From assembly GCA_030038035.1 (NCBI GenBank), contig JASHPP010000255.1, forward strand, positions 1 through 9,971: a stretch of 9,971 nucleotides of DNA, read 5' to 3'. The notes beneath the pieces are model-generated. The model was given only the letters and a program-made list of their open reading frames with translations. It did no database searches and was not told the DNA's origin. Positions 1 through 5,268 of this stretch are shown one piece after another (the stretch's first letter is position 1; each line of letters begins with the position of its first letter). The DNA comes from Trebonia sp. (lineage in GTDB: Bacteria > Actinomycetota > Actinomycetes > Streptosporangiales > Streptosporangiaceae). A program made the position numbers and the translations under genes.

Positions 1-1026
1 GACGGTAAGTCCTGGCGCGCGCAGCGAGGTGATCAGGTAGCCGGCGGCCAGGACGGCGAAGACCCCGCCGGACTCGATCGGGCTCAGCCCGCGGCCTTGC
101 TGGAGGTAGAGCGAGAGCAGCAGGTAGCCGGCCGCCTGCTGGCACCAGAACAGCACCTGGCAGGTCAGCCCTGACCTGAAGGCCCGGACCGCGAAGATGC
201 CCGGCTCGAGCAGCGGATGCCCGCCGCGCCTGGCGGCGCGCCGCAGGTGCGCGGCGAACGCGGTCAGCAGGACCGGGCCTGCGGCCAGGCACAGCCACGA
301 CCAGGCGGGCCAGCCCGCCTGGCGGCCGTCGAGGAGCGGAAGGACGACCGCGACGAGCGCCGCGGTGAGCAGGCCGGCGCCGGCGAGGTCCAGTCGCCCG
401 CCCCGCGCCGCGCGTGAGGCCGGGACCATCCGGGTCGCCGCGATGAGCGCGGTCGCTCCGACCGGGACGTTGACCCAGAAGATCGCGCGCCAGGACAGGC
501 CGGCCACGTTCGCGTCGATCAGCAGGCCGCCGAGCAGCTGCCCGCCAACCGCGGCGACACCCATGACGATGCCGTAGACGCTGATCGCCCGCACCCGGTC
601 GGGGCCGGTGTAGGTGGTGCCGAGGATGGAAAGGACGTTCGGGGCCATGACGGCCGCGCCGACGCCCTGGGCGAGCCGGGCCGCGACCAGGAACGCCGGG
701 TCGGGGGCGAGGGCGCACAGCGCCGAGGTGACCACGAACATCGCCAGTCCGGCGCAGAAGGCAAGCCGCCTGCCGTAGTGGTCGCCGAGCCGTCCCCCGC
801 ACACGAGGAACGCGGCGCTCGTGAGCCCGTAACCGGCGACGACCCACTCGACGGCGGCCGGGCCGGCGTGCAGGCTCCGCTGGATGTCGGGCAGGGCGAC
901 GTTGACGATGAAGAAGTCGAGGACGTAGGCGAACGTCCCGCACAGAATGACGGCGAGCGGTGCCCACTTGGCTACGCGCGATGCGGTGCCGGCGCCTGCC
1001 GGGCTTTGCTGGCTGATTGCGGTCAT
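1..1026 (-). CDS. MFS transporter, DHA2 (drug:H+ antiporter) type, C-terminus cut by window edge
   Basis: This is an inner-membrane, proton-coupled exporter of the major facilitator superfamily, probably expelling a drug or other small hydrophobic compound; the substrate cannot be read from sequence. I see 342 in-frame codons with no stop, so the gene continues past position 1 (family length is usually about 450-500). After a short cytoplasmic leader come hydrophobic helices. Motif D1 is at residues 36-48 (LDFFIVNVALPDI). The loop 2-3 motif A is at 77-87 (GGRLGDHYGRR). An antiporter motif C-like stretch is at 157-171 (VAAVGGQLLGGLLID), followed by WRAIFWVNVPVG, typical of DHA2 proteins. The ATG at 1026 is the first possible start, because an in-frame TGA lies at 1060-1062 with no start codon between. 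AGGAGG at 1042-1047 is 15 nt from the ATG, too far for a normal ribosome site, which suggests leaderless translation. It follows the FKBP gene on the same strand but has its own promoter-like element. Confidence 0.92.
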   Translation of the reverse strand, partial: MTAISQQSPAGAGTASRVAKWAPLAVILCGTFAYVLDFFIVNVALPDIQRSLHAGPAAVEWVVAGYGLTSAAFLVCGGRLGDHYGRRLAFCAGLAMFVVTSALCALAPDPAFLVAARLAQGVGAAVMAPNVLSILGTTYTGPDRVRAISVYGIVMGVAAVGGQLLGGLLIDANVAGLSWRAIFWVNVPVGATALIAATRMVPASRAARGGRLDLAGAGLLTAALVAVVLPLLDGRQAGWPAWSWLCLAAGPVLLTAFAAHLRRAARRGGHPLLEPGIFAVRAFRSGLTCQVLFWCQQAAGYLLLSLYLQQGRGLSPIESGGVFAVLAAGYLITSLRAPGLTV

Positions 1027-1032
1027 GGCCGC

Positions 1033-1063
1033 AGCCTCAGGCCTCCTGTAACAGGAGGGTCAA
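1033..1063 (-). promoter_or_regulatory. MerR-like promoter/operator for the MFS gene
   Basis: On the minus strand TTGACC (1063-1058) is followed after 19 nt by GAGGCT (1038-1033), a weak -10. The spacer is filled by a palindrome with 8-bp arms and a 1-nt centre, CCTCCTGTAACAGGAGG (1042-1058 on plus). A long 19-bp spacer with a palindrome lying between the -35 and -10 is the known architecture of promoters activated by MerR-family proteins (SoxR, BmrR, CueR types). The predicted start of transcription falls on or next to the ATG at 1026, giving a leaderless mRNA. No MerR gene is in this window, so the regulator is inferred. A TetR- or MarR-type repressor is the main alternative. Confidence 0.5.
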
Positions 1064-1090
1064 GCGACCGGGCGGCTAATCTCCTAACCT

Positions 1091-1110
1091 CCTACGTCTT
1101 CCTACGTCTT
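1091..1110. repeat. Perfect 10-bp tandem duplication downstream of FKBP gene
   Basis: CCTACGTCTT occurs twice in direct succession (1091-1100 and 1101-1110), just beyond the FKBP stop codon and before the MFS promoter. I see no coding role for it. It is one of three perfect short tandem duplications flanking the FKBP gene. Confidence 0.9.
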
Positions 1111-1128
1111 CGGCCAGGCTCAGGCCGA
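1110..1128 (-). terminator. Stem-loop spanning the FKBP stop codon, possible weak terminator
   Basis: TCGGCC (1110-1115) pairs perfectly with GGCCGA (1123-1128) around a 7-nt loop that contains the TGA stop (1120-1122) of the FKBP gene. There is no T-tract after it, and the stem is only 6 bp, so termination activity is uncertain. Actinobacterial terminators often lack T-tracts, which keeps the possibility open. Confidence 0.3.
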
Positions 1129-1491
1129 CACGAGGTCGCACACGAAGATGAGCGTCTCGCCGGGCGCGATCACGTTCCCCGCGCCGCGGTCTCCGTAGGC
1201 CAGATCGGGCGGGATGACCAGCTGCCGGCGGCCGCCGACCTTCATGCCCTGCACGCCCTGGTCCCAGCCGGCGATGACCTGCCCGGCGCCGAGCCGGAAC
1301 TCCAGCGGCTCGCCCCGGTCCCAGCTGGCGTCGAACTCCTCGCCGGTCGAGTACGCGACCCCGACGTAGTGCACCAGGACTCTGTCGCCCCGGCCGGCGA
1401 CCTTGCCGTCGCCTTCCCAGATGTCGGTGACCTCGAGCGTCGCCGGCGGTTCGCCCTCGGGAAAGTCGACCTCGGGCTTATCGATGTTCAT
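1120..1491 (-). CDS. FKBP-type peptidyl-prolyl cis-trans isomerase
   Basis: This encodes a 123-residue single-domain FKBP that catalyses cis-trans isomerisation of Xaa-Pro bonds during protein folding. It has no signal peptide, so it is cytoplasmic. The core begins near residue 30 and carries the classic binding-pocket residues of the family: Y42 (VHYVG), F53-D54 (EEFDASWDRG), F65, V72-I73 and W76 (QVIAGWDQGV), Y99 (DLAYGDRGAG) and F116 (LIFVCDLV). The length is normal for actinobacterial single-domain FKBPs. The frame is open upstream as far as 1842, but that part overlaps the divergent dehydrogenase gene. The ATG at 1491 gives a standard FKBP N-terminus and has GAGGGG about 10 nt upstream. 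The gene is divergent from the DenD-like gene across a 99-bp spacer. Confidence 0.95.
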   Translation of the reverse strand: MNIDKPEVDFPEGEPPATLEVTDIWEGDGKVAGRGDRVLVHYVGVAYSTGEEFDASWDRGEPLEFRLGAGQVIAGWDQGVQGMKVGGRRQLVIPPDLAYGDRGAGNVIAPGETLIFVCDLVSA

Positions 1492-1510
1492 CGCCGGGCA
1501 TCCCCTCTCG

Positions 1511-1530
1511 CGCCTGCTCGCGCCTGCTCG
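1511..1530. repeat. Perfect 10-bp tandem duplication in FKBP leader
   Basis: CGCCTGCTCG is repeated back to back (1511-1520 and 1521-1530), 20-39 bp upstream of the FKBP ATG. On the FKBP mRNA this would be a repeated CGAGCAGGCG in the 5' leader if transcription begins upstream of it. Confidence 0.9.
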
Positions 1531-1551
1531 CCTATGCAACTCCCCCACCCT

Positions 1552-1577
1552 ATGCCTAGGCTCGATGCCTAGGCTCG
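1552..1577. repeat. 13-bp perfect tandem repeat with palindromic cores, divergent promoter region
   Basis: ATGCCTAGGCTCG occurs twice with no gap (1552-1564, 1565-1577). Each copy contains the 8-bp palindrome GCCTAGGC and a TAGGCT that would pass as an actinobacterial -10 hexamer (TANNNT). It lies between the divergent FKBP and DenD-like genes and ends 13 bp before the DenD start codon. Two palindromes 13 bp apart could be paired operator half-sites or simply a slippage duplication. Confidence 0.85.
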
Positions 1578-1590
1578 CCGTGGAGGCGTC

Positions 1591-2580
1591 ATGGTGCACG
1601 TGGTGGTGACCGGCGGTGCCGGGTTCCTCGGCGCCCGCCTTGCCAGGCAACTGCTGGCACAGGGCACGCTGCGCGTGGCGGGGAGCGAGCCGAGCCCGCT
1701 GTCCCGCCTGACGCTCATCGACCAGGCACCGGTCCCGCCGGACCTGGCCGCCGACGGCCGGGTGCGCGCCGTCCGCGGCGACCTCGCCGACGTGCTGGCC
1801 GAGACCGACGTCGTGCTCGCGGGGGCCGGCGTGATCTTCCACCTGGCGGCGGCCGTCAGCGCCGAATGCGAGGCCGACTTCGACCTCGGCATGCAGGCGA
1901 ACCTGCGCGCGACCGAGGCGCTGCTCGCGGCCTGCCGCGCGCTTGGCACCTGTCCGGTGGTGGTGTACGCGAGTTCGGTCGCGGTGTTCGGCGGCTCACC
2001 GGAGCACCCGCTGCCCGCAGTCGTCGGCGACCACACGGCGCCCAACCCGCAGACGAGCTACGGCAGCCAGAAGGCGATCGGCGAATACCTGCTCGCCGAC
2101 TACGCGCGCAAGGGTTTCCTGCGCGGGCGGGCGGTCCGGCTGATGACCGTGTCGGTGCGGCCAGGCCGTCCCAACGCCGCCGCGTCCGGCTTCCTGTCCG
2201 GCATCATCCGCGAGCCGCTGGCCGGCGAGCGCGCCACCTGTCCGGTTCCGCCCGACACGACGGTGGCGCTTGCCTCCCCCGCCAAGGCTGTCACGGCGCT
2301 GCGGTGCGCCGCTCATTCTTCCGAACGGACGTGGGGTGACCGCACAGCCGTCACCATGCCCGCGCTGACGGTGTCGGTCGCCGAGATGGCCGCCGCCCTG
2401 GAACGGGTGGCCGGCCCTCGGGTCAGCGCGCTGATCGACTGGGTGCCCGACCCCGCGGTCGCCGCGATCGTGACCGGGTGGCCGGCCCGCGTGCAGGCGG
2501 ACCGCGCGGCGCGGCTTGGCCTGACCCCGGACCCCGACTTCGACTCGATCATCAGGCTGCATCTGGCCGAGGCGGCCTGA
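1591..2580 (+). CDS. denD: NAD-dependent SDR, D-erythronate dehydrogenase (DenD-like)
   Basis: This is an extended short-chain dehydrogenase/reductase of 329 residues. It has a Rossmann NAD site GGAGFLG (residues 8-14) and an acidic Asp44 at the end of the second strand that favours NAD over NADP. The catalytic region comprises YASSVAVFG (126-134) and the Y157-xxx-K161 pair (SYGSQKAIGEY). The C-terminal half matches, from memory, the D-erythronate dehydrogenase group rather than sugar-nucleotide epimerases: VSVRPGRPNAAASGF (187-201), GIIREPLAGE (204-213), VAEMAAALERVAG and IVTGWPAR. That enzyme oxidises D-erythronate at C2 in four-carbon sugar-acid catabolism. GGAGG at 1582-1586 sets the ATG at 1591. 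No partner kinase or aldolase of that pathway is in the window, so the substrate is family-based inference. Confidence 0.8.
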   Translation: MVHVVVTGGAGFLGARLARQLLAQGTLRVAGSEPSPLSRLTLIDQAPVPPDLAADGRVRAVRGDLADVLAETDVVLAGAGVIFHLAAAVSAECEADFDLGMQANLRATEALLAACRALGTCPVVVYASSVAVFGGSPEHPLPAVVGDHTAPNPQTSYGSQKAIGEYLLADYARKGFLRGRAVRLMTVSVRPGRPNAAASGFLSGIIREPLAGERATCPVPPDTTVALASPAKAVTALRCAAHSSERTWGDRTAVTMPALTVSVAEMAAALERVAGPRVSALIDWVPDPAVAAIVTGWPARVQADRAARLGLTPDPDFDSIIRLHLAEAA

Positions 2581-2594
2581 AACCGCCGCATTGG

Positions 2595-2626
2595 GGGGAC
2601 CCGGCCGCGGCCGACGGGGACCCGGC
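2595..2626. repeat. 11-bp direct repeats in G/C-rich spacer
   Basis: GGGGACCCGGC occurs at 2595-2605 and again at 2616-2626, 21 bp apart, directly after the DenD-like stop codon. They belong to a wider set of TTGG-plus-G-run units in 2591-2681, the third of which is the large palindrome at 2657-2681. Confidence 0.8.
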
Positions 2627-2656
2627 TTGGCGGTGGGGCCCCCAGCGACAAGCCTA

Positions 2657-2681
2657 TTGGTGGCGGGGGCCCCGCCACCAA
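2657..2681. repeat. 25-bp perfect palindrome upstream of the metallopeptidase
   Basis: The arm TTGGTGGCGGGG (2657-2668) is followed by one G and then by its exact reverse complement CCCCGCCACCAA (2670-2681). As RNA this would be an extremely stable hairpin. It lies 76 bp after the DenD-like stop and 32 bp before the metallopeptidase GTG. No T-tract follows. It could stop DenD transcription, or bind a dimeric regulator, or lie in the leader of the next gene and limit its expression. A related unit, TTGGCGGTGGGGCCCC, lies 30 bp upstream (2627-2642). Confidence 0.85.
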
Positions 2682-2713
2682 CAACGCCTGCGAACCCGCA
2701 TGAGGCGGGCCCG

Positions 2714-3070
2714 GTGGACAATGTGCTGGTGATCGACGTCGAACCGGAGCTCTTCGAAGAGATGGTGGGCACCGCGCTCGACGGGCTGCCAGAAGAACTC
2801 GGCCGGATGATGAGCAACGTCGCCGTCACGGTCCAGCACTTCCCAGGACCGCCCGGACTGCTCGGGCTCTACCAGGGCGTACCGCTCACCAGCCGGACCA
2901 CGAACTACTCAGGCGTCCTGCCCGACCGCATCACCATCTACCGCCAGGCGATCTGCGCGATCTGCCAGACCGAGCAGCAGGTCGCCGACGAGATCAGGCG
3001 GACCGTCATCCACGAGGTTGGCCACCACTTCGGCATCGACGACCAGCGCCTGCGCGAACTGGGCTGGTAG
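2714..3070 (+). CDS. Minimal HExxH metallopeptidase family protein (zincin_1 / DUF1025 type)
   Basis: This is a 118-residue protein of the small actinobacterial zincin family often labelled 'metallopeptidase family protein'. The zinc site is near the C-terminus: H100-E101-V-G-H104 followed by HFGIDD, where an aspartate (109 or 110) is the probable third ligand, and the protein ends RLRELGW as relatives do. No signal peptide or membrane segment is present, so it is cytoplasmic. Its substrates are not known to me. The frame is open from 2591, but the family begins near residue 1 as set here. GAGG at 2702-2705 lies 8 nt before the GTG at 2714; in-frame GTGs at 2723 and 2729 are less well placed, and the ATG at 2721 is out of frame. 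The gene converges with the aldehyde dehydrogenase, 71 bp away. Confidence 0.88.
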   Translation: MDNVLVIDVEPELFEEMVGTALDGLPEELGRMMSNVAVTVQHFPGPPGLLGLYQGVPLTSRTTNYSGVLPDRITIYRQAICAICQTEQQVADEIRRTVIHEVGHHFGIDDQRLRELGW

Positions 3071-3141
3071 ACCCCGCCTGGGTGCCCGCAGGGCTGCGCG
3101 GCCGCGAGAGGGCCGGTCGGATCGATGAATGTCTTTGCTTG

Positions 3142-4575
3142 TCAGGCGCCGATGTAGCTCATCACGTGCTTGATGCGGGTGTAGTCCTCGAAGCCGTACA
3201 TCGACAGGTCCTTGCCATATCCCGAGTGCTTGAAGCCGCCGTGCGGCATCTCGGCGACGATCGGGATGTGCGTGTTGATCCACACCGCGCCGAAGTCCAG
3301 GCCGCGGGCCATCCGCATCGCGCGGCCGTGGTCCCTGGTCCAGACGCTGGATGCCAGCCCGTAGCGGACGCCGTTGGCCCAGCGCAGCGCCTCCGCCTCG
3401 TCGCTGAACCGCTGCACCGTGATGACCGGGCCGAAGATCTCGTCCTGGATCATCTCATCGTCCTGGCGCAGCCCGGAGACGACCGTCGGCTCGAACAGGT
3501 ACCCAGGACCGGCGATCGCATGGCCGCCGGCCTCGACCGTCGCGTGGGCGGGGACGCGGTCAAGCAAGCCGCTGACCCGGGCGAGCTGGTTGGGGTTGTT
3601 CAGCGGACCGTAGTAGGCGTCCGCCACGTCAAGGCCGCCGGTCACGGTGCCGCGGGCCTGTTCGGCCAGCGCGGCGGTGAGGTCGCCGGCGATGTCTGGC
3701 CCGGCCAGCACGCGGGTCGCCGCGGTGCAGTCCTGGCCCGCGTTGAAATAGCCCGCTCCGGCGATCGCCTCGGCGGCGGACGCGATATTGGCGTCGTCGA
3801 AGACGACCACCGGCGCCTTGCCGCCGAGCTCGAGGTGCACGCGCTTGAGGTCGTCGGCGGCGGCGCGCGCCACCTCCATGCCCGCCCGCACGCTGCCCGT
3901 GATCGAGACCATCGCGGGGATCTTGTTCCTGACCAGCTCGCGCCCGGTGTCCCGGTCGCCGCAGACCACGTTGAAGACGCCGGGCGGGAAGAACTCGCTG
4001 GCGATTTCGGCCAGCAGGAGGGTGGAGGCCGGCGTGGTGTCGGACGGCTTGAGCACGACCGTGTTGCCCGCGGCGAGCGCCGGGCCGATCTTCCACACCG
4101 CCATCATCAGCGGGTAGTTCCAGGGCGTGACCTGCGCGCACACGCCGATCGGCTCCCGCCGGATCATCGAGGTGTGGTCCTTCATGTACTCGCCGGCGGA
4201 CCGGCCTTCGAGCACCCGCGCGGCGCCGGCGAAGAACCGCAGCTGGTCCACCGACGGGGGCAGCTCCTCCGACAGGGTGAGCGCCACCGGCTTGCCGGTG
4301 TTCTTGCACTCGACCTGGGTGATCTCCTCCGCCCGCGCCGCTACCGCGTCGGCGAACTTCAGCATGGCCAGGCTGCGCTCGGCAGGGGTGGAGTCGCGCC
4401 AGGTCTCGAACGCGGCCGCGGCGGCCTGCAGGGCGTCGTCGACGTCGGCGGCCGATGAGACGGGCGCCTGGGCGTAGGCCTCGCCGGTGCTGGGGTCGAC
4501 GACGTCGCTGTAGTTCCCGTCCCTGGGGTCGGTGTACTTGCCGTTCACGAAGTTACGCAATGGTGCCTGCGTCAT
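3142..4575 (-). CDS. Aldehyde dehydrogenase, gamma-aminobutyraldehyde dehydrogenase type
   Basis: This is a soluble NAD(P)-dependent aldehyde dehydrogenase of 477 residues, the normal family length. It probably oxidises 4-aminobutanal to GABA in putrescine breakdown. Visible catalytic features are PWNY (N153), K176 in the cofactor site (VLKPS), SITGS (224-228), the general base E249 (LELGGKAP), nucleophile C283 ([11 protein letters not shown]) and E379 (QDEIFGP). The C-terminal run [19 protein letters not shown] (447-465) is typical of the gamma-aminobutyraldehyde/betaine-aldehyde group. The frame extends upstream to 4623, but the ATG at 4575 has a perfect AGGAGG (4582-4587) 6 nt before it and gives the usual N-terminus. 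It is transcribed divergently from an Lrp regulator and a class III aminotransferase, which supports the polyamine role. Other omega-amino aldehydes remain possible. Confidence 0.92.
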   Translation of the reverse strand: MTQAPLRNFVNGKYTDPRDGNYSDVVDPSTGEAYAQAPVSSAADVDDALQAAAAAFETWRDSTPAERSLAMLKFADAVAARAEEITQVECKNTGKPVALTLSEELPPSVDQLRFFAGAARVLEGRSAGEYMKDHTSMIRREPIGVCAQVTPWNYPLMMAVWKIGPALAAGNTVVLKPSDTTPASTLLLAEIASEFFPPGVFNVVCGDRDTGRELVRNKIPAMVSITGSVRAGMEVARAAADDLKRVHLELGGKAPVVVFDDANIASAAEAIAGAGYFNAGQDCTAATRVLAGPDIAGDLTAALAEQARGTVTGGLDVADAYYGPLNNPNQLARVSGLLDRVPAHATVEAGGHAIAGPGYLFEPTVVSGLRQDDEMIQDEIFGPVITVQRFSDEAEALRWANGVRYGLASSVWTRDHGRAMRMARGLDFGAVWINTHIPIVAEMPHGGFKHSGYGKDLSMYGFEDYTRIKHVMSYIGA

Positions 4576-4788
4576 CCCCTGCCTCCTCTGGGCCGCACGA
4601 GCTCGCACGCGGCGCGATCTCACCCTGTGCGATGAGCTTCGCAGAGTTGCGTTGCTGTGACAAGTGAATCAGTAGTAATCTAAGCAAAAATCTACGAAAT
4701 CAGTTGACATTGCCGCCGAACGTGACACGATGAAGTTCTACCGGTACCCCGCTCACCGGCGACCGACACTCCCGAAGGATGTGATCGC
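4576..4788. promoter_or_regulatory. Divergent regulatory region with phased AATC motifs
   Basis: This 213-bp spacer serves both the aldehyde dehydrogenase (minus) and the regulator-aminotransferase pair (plus). Its centre (about 4663-4709) is strikingly A/T-rich for this genome. It holds AATC at 4667, 4677, 4689 and 4698, so spacings are 10, 12 and 9 bp, about three helical turns in all. The outer copies extend to AATCAGT (4667-4673 and 4698-4704) and the inner to AATCTA (4677-4682 and 4689-4694). Lrp/AsnC proteins are known to bind A/T-rich, helically phased sites next to their own genes, so this is the likely operator. That assignment is inference. Confidence 0.55.
4704..4731 (+). promoter_or_regulatory. 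Possible sigma-70-type promoter for the Lrp gene
   Basis: A consensus -35 TTGACA (4704-4709) is followed after 16 nt by CACGAT (4726-4731), a moderate -10. Transcription would begin near 4738, leaving a leader of about 50 nt. The -35 overlaps the last AATCAGT copy, so a regulator bound there would compete with RNA polymerase, consistent with autoregulation. Confidence 0.4.
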
Positions 4789-5268
4789 ATGGCCCACGGC
4801 GCGCGCGGCGGTCCTGCTGGAACGGTCGTCATCGACGATATCTCCAAGCGGATCATCGAGCAGCTGCAGGCCGACGGACGTCAGTCCTACGCGGCCATCG
4901 GCAAGGCGGTCGGGCTGTCCGAGGCCGCCGTCAGGCAGCGAGTGCAGCGCCTGCAGGAGACGGGCGTCATGCAGATCGTGGCCGTGACCGATCCGCTGAT
5001 GCTCGGTTTCCGCCGCCAGGCGATGATCGGGCTCAAGTGCGGCGGCGACCTCGAGAAGGTCGCGGACGACCTGGCGAGCATGGACGAGATCGATTACGTG
5101 GTGATCACCGCGGGGTCGTTTGACCTGCTCCTCGAGGTCGTGTGCGAGGACGATGACCACCTGCTGGAGATTTTGAGCCGGGTGCGCGGGGTACCGTCCG
5201 TTACGTCTACGGAGACGCTCGTCTACCTGAGGCTACGCAAGCAGACTTACACATGGGGAACACGATGA
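4789..5268 (+). CDS. Lrp/AsnC family transcriptional regulator
   Basis: This is a 159-residue feast/famine-type DNA-binding regulator. The N-terminal AsnC helix-turn-helix spans about residues 15-65: IDDISKRIIEQLQADGR, then YAAIGKAVGLSEAAVRQRVQRL with the recognition helix at 44-55. The C-terminal RAM domain for oligomerisation and effector binding spans about 77-150 and includes the conserved glycine turn in VVITAGSFDLLLEV. AAGGA (4775-4779) lies 9 nt before the ATG. A roughly 14-residue Gly/Ala-rich N-terminal extension precedes the HTH; a shorter start is possible but has no better ribosome site. Its stop overlaps the next gene (ATGA), so the two are translationally coupled. By position it probably controls this operon and the divergent aldehyde dehydrogenase, with a polyamine or amino acid as effector (inference). 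Confidence 0.93.
   Translation: MAHGARGGPAGTVVIDDISKRIIEQLQADGRQSYAAIGKAVGLSEAAVRQRVQRLQETGVMQIVAVTDPLMLGFRRQAMIGLKCGGDLEKVADDLASMDEIDYVVITAGSFDLLLEVVCEDDDHLLEILSRVRGVPSVTSTETLVYLRLRKQTYTWGTR

Noticed and set aside
778..1572. 264-codon plus-strand frame across the MFS start and FKBP gene
   Set aside because: Antisense to both recognised genes, and its product shows no domain features.
1492..1842. N-terminal extension of the FKBP frame to 240 residues
   Set aside because: It overlaps the divergent DenD-like gene. The extra sequence has no FKBP similarity, and the ATG at 1491 gives a standard family N-terminus.
1996..2829. 277-codon minus-strand frame opposite the DenD-like gene and metallopeptidase
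   Set aside because: Product is repetitive Arg/Gly/Pro and antisense to two well-supported genes.
3077..3092. Imperfect hairpin between the converging metallopeptidase and aldehyde dehydrogenase genes
   Set aside because: Only four pairs plus one beyond a mismatch, with no T-tract. It is too weak to call as a terminator.
3082..4458. 458-codon open frame on the plus strand antisense to the aldehyde dehydrogenase
   Set aside because: It is a GC-driven shadow frame. The product is Arg/Gly/Val/His-rich with no domain, while the minus strand has a complete catalytic aldehyde dehydrogenase.
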